Shown: one piece after another, positions 17,639 through 26,606 of the stretch
Position numbering within the stretch: position 1 is the stretch's first letter
Layout: the number at the start of each line of letters is the position of its first letter
DNA from: UBA6176 sp032119375
GTDB taxonomy: Bacteria; Verrucomicrobiota; Verrucomicrobiia; Limisphaerales; UBA9464
DNA length: 64,000 nucleotides
Direction of reading: 5' to 3'
Assembly: GCA_964430505.1 (NCBI GenBank)
Contig: CAYSGH010000011.1
Location: forward strand, 14,643 to 78,642
Made by a program: the position numbers and the translations under genes
Notes under the pieces: generated by a model
Told to the model about the DNA's origin: nothing
Databases searched by the model: none
Seen by the model: the letters and a program-made list of their open reading frames with translations, nothing else

Positions 17639-18565
17639 ATGCTCACCCTTGCCGACCCCGCCGACCTCGGACGTCCGTCGGCCGGCGTTTGCATGGCCTT
17701 GGGCATGTTTGACGGCGTCCACCTGGGGCATCAGCACGTCGTCCGCCAAGCTGTCCTCGACGCCCGCGCCCTCGGCGCCGTCCCTGTCGCCGTCACGTTC
17801 CATCCCCATCCCCTCGCCGTCGTCCATCCCGAACGCGCGCCGCGCCTGCTCCAGTCCCCGGCCCAACGCCTCCGCGCGCTCGCCGCCCTCGGCATCGACG
17901 CCGCCCTGCTCCTCCGTTTCGACCCGGACCTCGCCGCCATCGACGGCCCCGGCTTCATCCAGCGCATGGCGGACGGCTTCGGAAGGCTGCGCAGCGTCAC
18001 CGTGGGCCAAGGATTTCACTTCGGCCGCGGTCGCACCGGCAACGTCCCCCTCCTCCGCACGCTCGGGCGCACGCTTGGCTTTGCCACGCATGCCGTCGCA
18101 CCCATCCACATCGGCCATGAACGCGTTTCCTCGACCCGCGTGCGTGCCGCCCTGCGCGAGGGCCGCCTCGGGCTGGCGGGGGAACTCCTCGGCCGGCCCT
18201 ACGCCCTCGGCGGCGTCGTGGTCGTCGGGCGCCAGCTCGGTCGTCGGCTTGGGTTCCCCACGGCGAACGTGGACGTGACCGGACTCGAATTGCCGCCTTT
18301 CGGCGTCTATGCCGCGCGCGCGGACATGGATGGCACCCGGCACCGCGCCGTCATCAACGTGGGGCAACGTCCCACCGTCGAGGGTGGCAACCCGGCCCCG
18401 CTCCTTGAAGTCCATCTCCTTGACGCCCAACTCGACCTCTACGGTCGCGAGCTGGAGGTGGAGCCCGTCCAGATGCTTCGCCCGGAGCGGCGCTTTCCAT
18501 CCGTCGAGGCGCTGCGGGAACAAATCGGCCGGGATGCCGATGCCGCGCGCGACGCCTTGGGTTGA
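17639..18565 (+). CDS. ribF: Bifunctional riboflavin kinase / FAD synthetase
   Basis: The protein has 308 residues, the normal size. The N-terminal FAD synthetase half has 'ALGMFDGVHLGHQHVV' near residue 20 and 'VAVTFHPHPLAVV' near 55, both nucleotidyltransferase signatures, plus 'GQGFHFGRGRTGN' and 'ISSTRVR'-like 'RVSSTRVRAALREG'. The riboflavin kinase half has 'GRPYALGGVVVVGRQLGRRL', 'GFPTANV', and 'RAVINVGQRPTVEG'. It converts riboflavin to FMN and then FAD. It closes the plus-strand run, and rpsO and pnp, which often follow, are not here. It is convergent with the DUF3445 gene, with a gap of only 16 bp. Confidence 0.95.
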   Translation: MLTLADPADLGRPSAGVCMALGMFDGVHLGHQHVVRQAVLDARALGAVPVAVTFHPHPLAVVHPERAPRLLQSPAQRLRALAALGIDAALLLRFDPDLAAIDGPGFIQRMADGFGRLRSVTVGQGFHFGRGRTGNVPLLRTLGRTLGFATHAVAPIHIGHERVSSTRVRAALREGRLGLAGELLGRPYALGGVVVVGRQLGRRLGFPTANVDVTGLELPPFGVYAARADMDGTRHRAVINVGQRPTVEGGNPAPLLEVHLLDAQLDLYGRELEVEPVQMLRPERRFPSVEALREQIGRDADAARDALG

Positions 18566-18581
18566 GGCCCGGCACCCGGGC

Positions 18582-19427
18582 TTACGTGGGCGTCAGGCCT
18601 TTCCGGAGCAGGCGTTCCCGCAAGGGAGCCACCCCCTTGTACGTGGCCACTTCTGCCGACATGGACGCCACCATGCGCCACGGCGCGTCGCCGCAGCCCG
18701 TGGCCGAAATGAAATCGTCCAGGCGCCACGTGCGAACATGGATCAGGAACAACGCCATCCCTTCGCCCAGCCCCACAAACGCCTGTTCCTCCAATCGAAA
18801 CCACAACCCATCCGCCCCCTCCTCCCCACGAATCCTCGGGACATCGCCGTCCGGGTGCAGGTCCAGCCGACCTGTTGCCGCCAGGCCCCAGTTGTCCCGC
18901 TCCAACACGTCCCCTGCCTGCAGGCCTCCCAGGAACCGGTCGATCCGCACGCCCAAGTCGTCGTTCAACCCCGGCACCGGCCCGTGGATGAACCCCACCG
19001 TTCCACACAGCTTCTCCAACGGGTCCCATCCCGAGGGAAAGCACACCGCGCCGCCCACCATCCGCAATCCGTCTCCCATCGAACGCAACAGGACGAAGTC
19101 GGGAGCCCACGCTGACGCGACGGCACGGGCACGTTCGTGCGGCGTGCGAAGGCCTTGCCCGACGATGCGGAGGTCCGGCTCCAGGTGGGTCTCCACCCGT
19201 TCCCAGGCCGCGTCGGCTGCGGGCGTCCACGGCATGGCCCAACGCTCCTCCAGCAAGGCGCGGCGTCGTTCCAGCACGGCTGCGTCACCGTCCGAAACGC
19301 CCAGCCACCCAGGCCGCGCCGGCCTCAGCGCAAAACGAAATCGAAACGCGTCGCCCTGCATCCCTGCCGCCAGCCCCGGCCAAGGCTGCCGGGCGGCAAA
19401 CGTCATCCGTTCTTCCAAATCAGCCAT
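18582..19427 (-). CDS. DUF3445 heme-dependent oxidative N-demethylase-like protein
   Basis: The protein has 281 residues from the ATG at 19427 (MADLEERMTFAARQPW); an in-frame ATG at 19574 lies inside the esterase gene and is rejected. The DUF3445 family is recognised from 'FRFRFALRPARPGWLGVSDG', 'LRIVGQGLRTPHERA' near the middle, 'DFVLLRSMGDGLRMVGGAVC' and 'FIHGPVPGLN'. Characterised members are alpha subunits of a heme-dependent dimethylamine oxidative demethylase. No partner reductase or transferase subunit is seen nearby, so the substrate is open. It lies 14 bp after the esterase gene and is probably cotranscribed. Confidence 0.8.
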   Translation of the reverse strand: MADLEERMTFAARQPWPGLAAGMQGDAFRFRFALRPARPGWLGVSDGDAAVLERRRALLEERWAMPWTPAADAAWERVETHLEPDLRIVGQGLRTPHERARAVASAWAPDFVLLRSMGDGLRMVGGAVCFPSGWDPLEKLCGTVGFIHGPVPGLNDDLGVRIDRFLGGLQAGDVLERDNWGLAATGRLDLHPDGDVPRIRGEEGADGLWFRLEEQAFVGLGEGMALFLIHVRTWRLDDFISATGCGDAPWRMVASMSAEVATYKGVAPLRERLLRKGLTPT

Positions 19428-19441
19428 GAAATGGGCGCTCC

Positions 19442-20143
19442 TCAGTCCGGTGCGGTCCCGCTGCCCGCCCGCCTCCGGGCATGTTCCCGTCCAAAGCATT
19501 GCTCCAGGAACCGCGCGATGTACTGGACCTCCGTCCGTCCGGCGACGGTGTGTTCCTTCTCGAATTCCTGCCACAACAGGTCAAAGCCCGCATCCCGGAG
19601 CGCCGTCGCGTGGGGACGCACATGCTCGATGCCGAGAAGCGGATCCAACGTCCCATGGGTCATCAGCACCGGCACGCCGCGCGCATGACCGGGCGCGCCG
19701 GACCTCAGCGCGTCCGGCCGATGCACCCAGCCGCTGATGCCCACGAGGCCCGCCAACGGCTCCGCATGGCGCAGGCCCGTCTCCAACGTCATGAGGCAAC
19801 CCTGCGAAAACCCCAGGATCGCAATGTCCCGCGCGCCGCGGCCTGCCGCCTTCTCGCGCGCCAGCACGTCCTCGATCATCCGTCGGGACCGCTCCACCGC
19901 CGTCGCATCGATGGCCGGCAACTCCCCTGTGAATCGCCCGTCCATGGGAAGCGAGATCCCAAACCAACTGTGCCCGTCGAAGTAGGCGTCGGGGGCATCC
20001 AGCAACAGGTACTCCAACCACGGGAGCTGCAGTTCGCCCGGAAGCCATTCCCACCCGGCCGACGAGTCACCCAGCCCGTGCAACACGATCAGCAACGGGC
20101 CCGGCCCCTCGCCCGGGGTCCCCATGCGCATGCCGTTCAACAT
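19442..20143 (-). CDS. Phospholipase/carboxylesterase-family alpha/beta hydrolase
   Basis: The protein has 233 residues. It is an Abhydrolase_2 member: 'LLIVLHGLGDSSAGW' near the N-terminus holds the oxyanion-hole HG, 'AILGFSQGCLMTLETGL' carries the nucleophile elbow GFSQG, 'VLMTHGTLDPLLGIE' the acid Asp, and 'EFEKEHTVAG' the catalytic His. There is no signal peptide, so it is probably cytosolic. The natural substrate cannot be named; the family covers carboxylesters and lysophospholipids. The start at 20143 is the first ATG that leaves a compact family-length protein. Two near-identical 12-bp copies of GAATGGCGAGCG lie just upstream, at about 20170-20195. Confidence 0.85.
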   Translation of the reverse strand: MLNGMRMGTPGEGPGPLLIVLHGLGDSSAGWEWLPGELQLPWLEYLLLDAPDAYFDGHSWFGISLPMDGRFTGELPAIDATAVERSRRMIEDVLAREKAAGRGARDIAILGFSQGCLMTLETGLRHAEPLAGLVGISGWVHRPDALRSGAPGHARGVPVLMTHGTLDPLLGIEHVRPHATALRDAGFDLLWQEFEKEHTVAGRTEVQYIARFLEQCFGREHARRRAGSGTAPD

Positions 20144-20238
20144 GATGGCAAGCGTGGGCGCGCGGCGGCGAATGGCGAGCGGTGAATGGCGAGCGAAGCG
20201 CGGCCGGCGGGCCGCGGATCCATGTGCGAGCGATCCCC

Positions 20239-21138
20239 CTAGAACCGGACCTGCGACAGGTACTGGAGCGACAGGGGGATGTGATCGGCGGCGTCCATGC
20301 TTTCGTCCTCGATGAAGTAATGGCGGACGCCCGACTTCTTGGCGGCGGCGAGGATGACGGGCCAGTTCATTTGCCCGGTGCCCAGGACGACGTCGTTGTT
20401 GGGGTCCGTCCCGCCCGAGTGCGAGCCGGTGGCGACGCCCTTTTTGAGGTCCTTGAGGTGCATGAGATGCCAGCGGCCGGGGTACTTCAGAAGCCACGCG
20501 GCCGGGTCCTGTCCCGGGAACTGAACCCACATGACATCCATCTGGAAGCTCACGAGGGCGGGGTCTGTCTCCTGGATGAGGACGTCCATGGCCATCTTTC
20601 CCGCGCCGCCTGAGTCGGGGCGGAACTCGAATCCGTGGCAGTGGTAGAAGCAGCGCAGGCCTTGGTCGCGGAAGACCTTGCCGGCCTCGTTCAGGACCTT
20701 GGCGGCACGCGAGGCCTGCGGCGCGTCAAAGGCCCCCTTGTGCGGGATGGCAGCGCATCCGGTGTAGCGCAGCCCCAGCAGCTTGGCCTCGGCCGCCACC
20801 TTGGCGGGCTCCTTCTCCAGCCGGTCGAAGCCCACGTGCTGGCTCACGGGATCGAGCCCGGCCTTGAGCAACAGGTCGCGGAAGGCCTCGGGCTTGAAGT
20901 TGTACGTGCCGGCCAGCTCGACCTCGCGGATGCCGTACCCGGCCACCTTCTGGACCGTGCCGGGGACGTCGCGCGGGAACAGGGCGCGCAGGCTGTACAA
21001 TTGCAGGCCCACCGGGCCCTTGAAGCTGGGGCCGGTGCCCACGGGGGCTGGGCCGGTGGCGCAGCCGGTGGCCAGGGCGGCGGTGGCGAGGGAACCGGCG
21101 GCGAGGAAACGGCGACGTGACAACTCTTGTGTGTGCAT
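20239..21138 (-). CDS. Sugar phosphate isomerase/epimerase (AP endonuclease family 2 TIM barrel), exported
   Basis: The protein has 299 residues. The N-terminus is a twin-arginine signal (LSRRRFLAAGSLATAALATG) and ends in a possible lipobox (ATGC), so the mature protein may be a lipid-anchored periplasmic enzyme. The barrel shows 'GLQLYSLRALFPRD', 'GIREVELAGTY', 'CFYHCHGFEF' with metal-binding His, 'VSFQMDVMWVQFPGQD' and 'HYFIEDESMD'. Family members (xylose isomerase-like barrel, COG1082) isomerise or epimerise sugars, and exported copies are frequent in Verrucomicrobiota and Planctomycetota. It sits downstream of the methyltransferase gene on the same strand, with a 54 bp gap. Confidence 0.88.
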   Translation of the reverse strand: MHTQELSRRRFLAAGSLATAALATGCATGPAPVGTGPSFKGPVGLQLYSLRALFPRDVPGTVQKVAGYGIREVELAGTYNFKPEAFRDLLLKAGLDPVSQHVGFDRLEKEPAKVAAEAKLLGLRYTGCAAIPHKGAFDAPQASRAAKVLNEAGKVFRDQGLRCFYHCHGFEFRPDSGGAGKMAMDVLIQETDPALVSFQMDVMWVQFPGQDPAAWLLKYPGRWHLMHLKDLKKGVATGSHSGGTDPNNDVVLGTGQMNWPVILAAAKKSGVRHYFIEDESMDAADHIPLSLQYLSQVRF

Positions 21139-21192
21139 GGAGCGCCTTCATTGGGAAGGGAAGCCGCGCCATGGTCAAGCCATGGACCGCCG

Positions 21193-21897
21193 TCAACGCC
21201 GACGATACACCGCCACGTAGGCGAGGACGGTCTCGCGGCCGAGGCGGGCGAGCGGCCCGGCCAGGTGCTGGAGCAACAAGAAGGGCACATAGGCCAAGGG
21301 TGCCAGCACACGCCAGGCGCCGCCGCGCTCGTTCAAGATCGCCAGTTGACCCGTCAGCAAGGTGATCACCGCAGCCACGGAGCCGCCTGTCCGCCAGTGT
21401 CCCAGCGGCTCCAACCCGGCCTCGACCGCCATCCGGTCCATCGCATGATGCGTGTAGCGAAAGAAGTCATGGGGCTCCTCGTGCAGCGGGAAAATGAACG
21501 GCCATGACAGGAAGACGCGCCCGCCCGGCCTAGTCACCCGGGCGAGCTCCGAAAGCGCCCGTCGCGGCTCCGGATGGTGCTCCAGCACCTCGAAGGCCGC
21601 CGCGTGATCGTAGCTCGCGTCCGCGAACGGCAACCTCCACGTCCTCGGGTAGTCCGCCGGGAACTCAAGGTCCGGCCGCCCCGCCGCGAAGTCCTTGTTG
21701 ATCGAGTAGCCCCCAAAGTCGATGCCGTCGTACCGCTCGATCCCGGGGAACAGGTCCCGGTGGGGCTTCTGGCCGCAACCGACGTCAATCAGGGACCCCG
21801 TCGGCGGCGCGGCCGCCACGGCCAGGCGGATGGCCCGCCGTTGCAAGCGCCGCATCAGGAAGTAGGGCGATGCCAAGCCCCGAAGGTTCATGGACAT
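21193..21897 (-). CDS. Class I SAM-dependent methyltransferase
   Basis: The protein has 234 residues from the ATG at 21897. The SAM site is 'GSLIDVGCGQKPHRDLF' near residue 35 (motif I), followed by 'FAAAFEVLEH'-type 'AAAFEVLEHHPEPRRALSEL' (motif IV) and 'VTRPGGRVFLSWPFIFPLHE'. A hydrophobic C-terminal part (PLAYVPFLLLQHLAGPLARL) suggests contact with the membrane or a lipid-linked substrate. Similar proteins lie in exopolysaccharide and O-antigen loci, and the dTDP-sugar epimerase gene 71 bp upstream fits that. The acceptor is unknown. Confidence 0.82.
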   Translation of the reverse strand: MSMNLRGLASPYFLMRRLQRRAIRLAVAAAPPTGSLIDVGCGQKPHRDLFPGIERYDGIDFGGYSINKDFAAGRPDLEFPADYPRTWRLPFADASYDHAAAFEVLEHHPEPRRALSELARVTRPGGRVFLSWPFIFPLHEEPHDFFRYTHHAMDRMAVEAGLEPLGHWRTGGSVAAVITLLTGQLAILNERGGAWRVLAPLAYVPFLLLQHLAGPLARLGRETVLAYVAVYRRR

Positions 21898-21968
21898 GCA
21901 GGGACCTTGCGCCAGACCCCTTGTCCCGTGGAGCAAAACCTCCGACGGCCACCGAACCACTCCCTTCC

Positions 21969-22499
21969 TCAGCGATTCAGGAACGGCAACGAACGGTCCC
22001 GGTCTGAAATCACCGAGGGTGCCAGCGGCCAGCGAACGTCCACGGTGGGGTCGTCCCAGCGAAGCCCCCGCGCCAACTCGGGGTCGTAGGCGGCGGACAT
22101 CAGGTAGTTCAGCTCCACGTCGTCGGCGAGGCACTGGAACCCGTGGGCGCACCCCACGGGGATGTAGATCTCGACCGGGCGCTCCTCCGAGAGCTCGAAC
22201 GCGACCCATTGCCCGAACGTGGGGGACGCGGGCCGGACATCGACGACGACGTCCCAGGCGACGCCTCGGGAGCATCGGACGAGCTTGGCCTCGGGCTGGG
22301 GTTCGGCCTGCCAATGCAGGCCGCGGATGGAGCCGCGTGCGCGCGTGCGTGTGGTGTTCGCCTGCGGCCATCGCACGTTGAGCCCATGGCGCGCGAACGC
22401 CTCCTCGCAGTACGTGCGAACGAGCCAGCCGCGGTCGTCCCCGCGCGGCTCCAAGGCGATCTCCCAGACGCCATCGATGGAGCAAGGGTGGAAGGTCAT
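21969..22499 (-). CDS. dTDP-4-dehydrorhamnose 3,5-epimerase family protein
   Basis: The protein has 176 residues, the normal size for RmlC cupins. The signature 'GSIRGLHWQ' contains the conserved catalytic His, and the second strand cluster reads 'EIYIPVGCAHGFQCLADDVE', followed by 'NYLMSAAYDPELARGLRWDD'. These match the RmlC family, which makes dTDP-4-keto-L-rhamnose. The other three rhamnose genes (rmlA, rmlB, rmlD) are not in the window, so a different nucleotide-sugar epimerisation is also possible. The gene starts only 4 bp after the stop of the FG-GAP gene, so the two are almost surely cotranscribed. Confidence 0.88.
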   Translation of the reverse strand: MTFHPCSIDGVWEIALEPRGDDRGWLVRTYCEEAFARHGLNVRWPQANTTRTRARGSIRGLHWQAEPQPEAKLVRCSRGVAWDVVVDVRPASPTFGQWVAFELSEERPVEIYIPVGCAHGFQCLADDVELNYLMSAAYDPELARGLRWDDPTVDVRWPLAPSVISDRDRSLPFLNR

Positions 22500-22503
22500 G
22501 GGG

Positions 22504-24891
22504 CTATTCCTGCGGATACAGCAGGATGCGGTCGTGCACGAGCAGGACGAGGTCGGGCTTGCCGTCGCCGGTGAACTCGGCGACGAGCGCCTCGCGGGGC
22601 TCCGGAGCCTCCACGGGGCGCCGTTGACGAAAGGTGCGTTCCTCGAAGACCTGCCAGCGCGTGGCGGGGCTCAGCGTGTGGGGTTTCTCGAAGGTGACGA
22701 TGTCCACGTAGGCCTTGGTGGTCTCCAGGAAGACGAGGTCGAGGCGACGGTCTTGGTTCAGGTCGCCCGCGATCACGTCATGGAGGAAGCCGTCCTTGAC
22801 CGGCGTCTCGTACCCGTCGAGCTCGCCCAGCTCCCAGGACTCGCCGGAGAACTGCTTCCATGCCACGCCGTTGGCCCCGAGGAACGCAATGGCGTTGGGG
22901 CCGGCCTCGACGTCGGCCCCGAGGGCGACGGGCGCGAGGGATGCGAAGTCGGTGACGGGCAAGGAAAGGGTTTTCCCAGCCTGCCAGACCCCGGCGTCGT
23001 TGCGCGTGCACAAGGTCAGGCCCTTGCGGTCCATGTCGAAGAGGAACAACGCCGGGGACTTGCTGCCGGGCACGGGCAACGCGGCGGCCCCGACGATGCG
23101 GGAGCTGCTGCTGGCGCCGTTGATCTGGTCGCGCACGGTGAAGTTCCACGAGGCGTCGTTGCCCGCCGTGCCTTGCAGGACGACGGCGCGCACGAAGTTC
23201 TTCTGGGCAAGCAGGAGCTCCGGCCTGCCGTCGGCGTCGGCGTCGGCCAAGGCGAGCCAAGGGGCGTCGCTCGTGCCGCCGGGGGGGTTGACGTCGATTT
23301 CCTCGAACCGCTGGCCGTCCTTGGGCTGCGGGCGTTGCCGCAGGACCTTGATCTTCTCGTAGGGCGTGAGGATGACGATGTCCGCAAGGCCATCTTGGTC
23401 GGCGTCATGGAACGCGACGGCGGAAGGGTTGCCCTTGAACGACTCGGCCAAGGGTTGCACGAGCGTCTTCTTGTCGGGCCCCACGAGGACAATCTCGCGC
23501 AACGGCCCCGCGTCCGCCTTGGCATCCTTGCCCCGGCGTTCCTCCCGCTCGGTGACGATGGCGACGACGGGCTCATCTTGGCTGAGGCGGCCCGCCGCCA
23601 TCGCGAGGGGCTTGCCCGGAAGGCTCAACGGGCTGGGGAACGCCACGCGCCCGGACTTCTCCACCTTCGCAAGCCCCACCTGCTTCTCGTCGGGGCTCAG
23701 CATGAACAACTCCGGCGCGCCATCGCGATCCCAGTCGATGCTGGCGATGTCGGTGATGCCGCTGAAGGCGGGATAGGTGCGGGGCGAGGCCAGGGTGCCA
23801 TCGGGCTGCTGGCCATGGACCAGGAGCTGGCCCCCCTCGGGATCGGCCACGAGCAGGTCGGGCCGCCGGTCGCCGTTGATGTCCGCCCAGGCGACGCCGC
23901 GGCGGGACTTGTCCGTGCGGGGAAGGGGCAACACGGAGAAGGGGCCATCCAGCAGCGAGCCGGCCGCGGCCTCGCCCTTCTTGCGGCGGACGTTGCTCAC
24001 GGCGGCGCGCCCGGACTTGGCGGCGATGGTGACGAACTCGGTGCGGCGGTCGCCGTCGAGGTCCTCGGCCGTATAGGAGCGGACGGGCGCGAAGGGAAGG
24101 TGCGTCTCCGGGCCGAGCTGTCCCTGCGCGTCCTGGAGCCGAAAGCGGAACGGGTTGGGATGATCCCAGTTCACCAGCAGGAGGTCCTGGCGCCCGTCGC
24201 CGTCAACGTCGTGGACCTGCACGGCCTTGACGGTGCCCGTGTAGGGAATCTTGACGGCGTCGGCGAGGGTGTGGTCGGGGCGTTGGCGGAGGAAGTGGAC
24301 GTGCTTCTCGGCGAGCAGAAGGAGGTCGGGCAGCCCGTCGCCGTTGAGGTCGCCGGACGCGAGGGCATTGGCGTCGAGGAGCCCGTCGCCGAGGTCCATG
24401 CGGCGCGGGAGCGACCAGGCATTGGTGCCTTGGTTGAGCTGGATCACCAGCTCCTTGGGCTCGCCGAAGTAGGCAAGGTCGGGACGGGCATCGCCGTTGA
24501 GGTCGGCGACGACCAACGACGAGATGCGCTTCTCGGAGGAGATGCTGTCGATGCGGAAGCGGGCGTCCGGCGGGAGCTCGTTCACGTCACGGCGTCCGAC
24601 GGCGGGCTTGGTGGCGTTGCGGGCCTTGCCAGGCGCGTTGGTGAGCCCCGTCTGGTTGTAGAGGAGGGTGATCTTGGACCGCGCGTTGTTCACCACGACC
24701 AGGTCGTTGCGTCCGTCGCCGTCGAGGTCGGCCGACCGCAGGAAGTCGATGCCAGCATCCACGGGGAAGATCTCGGGCCCCAAGAACCCGAAGCGCGGCT
24801 CGGCGCCCTCCGGCGCGGCCGTGGCGACGAGCGTCGTGACGGCCATGGCCATGGCCGCGGGCAATAGGGGGTGGGAAGGGCGGTCGCGCAT
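22504..24891 (-). CDS. Secreted FG-GAP/VCBS repeat protein
   Basis: The protein has 795 residues from the ATG at 24891, which opens a signal peptide (MRDRPSHPLLPAAMAMAVTT). At least eleven repeats carry calcium-binding Asp-rich loops, for example DLDGDGRNDLVVVNN, DLNGDARPDLAYFGE, DVDGDGRQDLLLVNW, DINGDRRPDLLVADP, DADADGRPELLLAQ and DLNQDRRLDLVFLE. They are evenly spaced and together should form a beta-propeller of the alpha-integrin type. No catalytic domain is visible, so binding of a polysaccharide or surface ligand is the likely role. It lies 152 bp downstream of the M16 pair and runs into the epimerase gene. Confidence 0.9.
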   Translation of the reverse strand: MRDRPSHPLLPAAMAMAVTTLVATAAPEGAEPRFGFLGPEIFPVDAGIDFLRSADLDGDGRNDLVVVNNARSKITLLYNQTGLTNAPGKARNATKPAVGRRDVNELPPDARFRIDSISSEKRISSLVVADLNGDARPDLAYFGEPKELVIQLNQGTNAWSLPRRMDLGDGLLDANALASGDLNGDGLPDLLLLAEKHVHFLRQRPDHTLADAVKIPYTGTVKAVQVHDVDGDGRQDLLLVNWDHPNPFRFRLQDAQGQLGPETHLPFAPVRSYTAEDLDGDRRTEFVTIAAKSGRAAVSNVRRKKGEAAAGSLLDGPFSVLPLPRTDKSRRGVAWADINGDRRPDLLVADPEGGQLLVHGQQPDGTLASPRTYPAFSGITDIASIDWDRDGAPELFMLSPDEKQVGLAKVEKSGRVAFPSPLSLPGKPLAMAAGRLSQDEPVVAIVTEREERRGKDAKADAGPLREIVLVGPDKKTLVQPLAESFKGNPSAVAFHDADQDGLADIVILTPYEKIKVLRQRPQPKDGQRFEEIDVNPPGGTSDAPWLALADADADGRPELLLAQKNFVRAVVLQGTAGNDASWNFTVRDQINGASSSSRIVGAAALPVPGSKSPALFLFDMDRKGLTLCTRNDAGVWQAGKTLSLPVTDFASLAPVALGADVEAGPNAIAFLGANGVAWKQFSGESWELGELDGYETPVKDGFLHDVIAGDLNQDRRLDLVFLETTKAYVDIVTFEKPHTLSPATRWQVFEERTFRQRRPVEAPEPREALVAEFTGDGKPDLVLLVHDRILLYPQE

Positions 24892-25043
24892 TGCGTCAGA
24901 GCTTGTTCGGATGGAAGGGGGATTCAAGCGCGCCTTCCCATGCTTGGCCTGCACGACCTCACGCGGAGCATGGGTGGGGCGGTCCCGAACGGGCGGGACC
25001 GCCCGCCAGCGGCGCGGACGGCCGGTGGGCACGGGCGTGCCGC

Positions 25044-26555
25044 CTACTTCAACGGCTCCTGCGTGAGGGGGTCGCGCAGGGGCAGTTCGGTGACCTTGCC
25101 CGAAGCCAGTTGCTCAAGCTTTACCGGGTGGTCCGGATGTCCCTTCACGATCTCCTCCTTCTGGCCCACCACGAGGATCACGGCCTTGTCGGGGTGCAGG
25201 TGCTTCTTGGCGACCCGCGAGACGTCGTCCCGGGTGACGGACTCGATGCGCGAACGCCACTGGGACCAGTAGTTGGGCTGCTTCGCGAAGCGGCCCGTCA
25301 GCTCGTCGGCGGCGAACAGGGACGCGACCTTGGACGCGGTGTTGAAGTTGCCCGGGAACGAATCAACGAAGGACCGCTTGGCCGTGTTGAGTTCCTCGTC
25401 GGTGACGGGCTGGTTGGCCATGCGGTTCATCTCGTCGAGGACGATGCGCGTGGCGTAGGCGACGGTGCGGGACTTGGTGCTGAGGCCAGCCTGGAAGGCC
25501 CGGGCATACGCGATGCCGCCCGGGAACGAGCTGCCGGCGCCGTAGGCCAGGCCCTCGTCGGAGCGCACGCGGTTCATGAGGCGCGAGGTGAAGCCGCCGC
25601 CGCCGAGGATGTCGTTCATGACGGTGATGGCGGGGAAGTCGGGGTCGTCGCGCTTCACGCCGGGAAGCATGACGGCGACGCGGCCTTGGTTGACGTCCTT
25701 GTTGACCACGTACACGCCGCCGGGGGCCATCTGGGTGTCGGAGGGCATGGGCGGGGTGACGTCGCCCTTGAAGGGCCAGTCGGCGAACAACTTCTCGAGG
25801 CGGGCGGCCATGTCGGCCCGGTCGAAGTCGCCGCTGGCGCTGACAACGAAGTTGGCCGGGTGATACCAGCGGCGATGGAAGGCGCGGAGGTCGTCGGGGG
25901 TGAGGCGGTTGAGGGCGTCGGCGGTGAGGACGCGGGAGCCGTGGAAGTTGGTGCCGTAGGCGAGCCGGCGGGCCTCCATGGCCTGGATGGAGGAGGAGTC
26001 GTCGTTCCGTTGCTTCATGCCCTGCAACGCCTGGTCGCGCTCGAGGTTGAAGCGGTCTTCCTGGAAGCGAGGCGCGGTGAGGACCTCGCGGAGGAGGGCG
26101 AGGCCCTCGGGCAGGTCCTTGGACAGGAGGTTGAGGGTGACGGGGGAGCCGGTTTCCTCGCCGAGGCCGGAGGAGAGTGCGGCCGCGAGGAACGCAAGGC
26201 GTTCCTCGAGTTGCTCGGCCGTCTTGGACGCCATGCCGCCGCGCACGAGCAACCCTGCGGTGAACTCGGCGGAGCCCTCCTTGCCGACGGGGTCGAGGTA
26301 GCCGCCGCTGCGCACCAGGACGGTCACGGTGACCAACGGGAGCGAGCGGTCTGGGACCAGGTACGCGACCGGCCCGGAGGCCAGCTGCACGCGGTGGCTG
26401 GCGGGGTTGGGCGGCTCGTAGCGCAGCTCGGGGAACTGGAGCTTCTCCGGGCGGTCCGGGATGGCGTCGGCGGCGAGGGACGTCATGGACCCTATGGACG
26501 CGATGGACGCGATGGAAGCGAGGAGGCCGAGGAGGCGGGGGAGCAATGTGTTCAT
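25044..26555 (-). CDS. M16-family peptidase-like protein, apparently non-catalytic subunit
   Basis: The protein has 503 residues with an N-terminal signal peptide (LLPRLLGLLASIASIASIGS). It has the M16 fold: 'SGGYLDPVGKEGSAEFTAGL' near residue 83 is the place where the HxxEH zinc motif should be, but no His or second His is present. Later M16B features such as 'PANFVVSASGDFDRADMAAR', 'GFTSRLMNRVRSDEGLAYGA' and 'GLSTKSRTVAYATRIVLDEM' are conserved. It should therefore be the substrate-binding partner of the zinc-containing M16 protein encoded 51 bp upstream, as in known heterodimeric M16B peptidases. Confidence 0.9.
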   Translation of the reverse strand: MNTLLPRLLGLLASIASIASIGSMTSLAADAIPDRPEKLQFPELRYEPPNPASHRVQLASGPVAYLVPDRSLPLVTVTVLVRSGGYLDPVGKEGSAEFTAGLLVRGGMASKTAEQLEERLAFLAAALSSGLGEETGSPVTLNLLSKDLPEGLALLREVLTAPRFQEDRFNLERDQALQGMKQRNDDSSSIQAMEARRLAYGTNFHGSRVLTADALNRLTPDDLRAFHRRWYHPANFVVSASGDFDRADMAARLEKLFADWPFKGDVTPPMPSDTQMAPGGVYVVNKDVNQGRVAVMLPGVKRDDPDFPAITVMNDILGGGGFTSRLMNRVRSDEGLAYGAGSSFPGGIAYARAFQAGLSTKSRTVAYATRIVLDEMNRMANQPVTDEELNTAKRSFVDSFPGNFNTASKVASLFAADELTGRFAKQPNYWSQWRSRIESVTRDDVSRVAKKHLHPDKAVILVVGQKEEIVKGHPDHPVKLEQLASGKVTELPLRDPLTQEPLK

Positions 26556-26606
26556 GGGAAGGCAGCGGACGGTTTCAACGGGGGCCTGGGGTTTCTTGGG
26601 CGCGGC

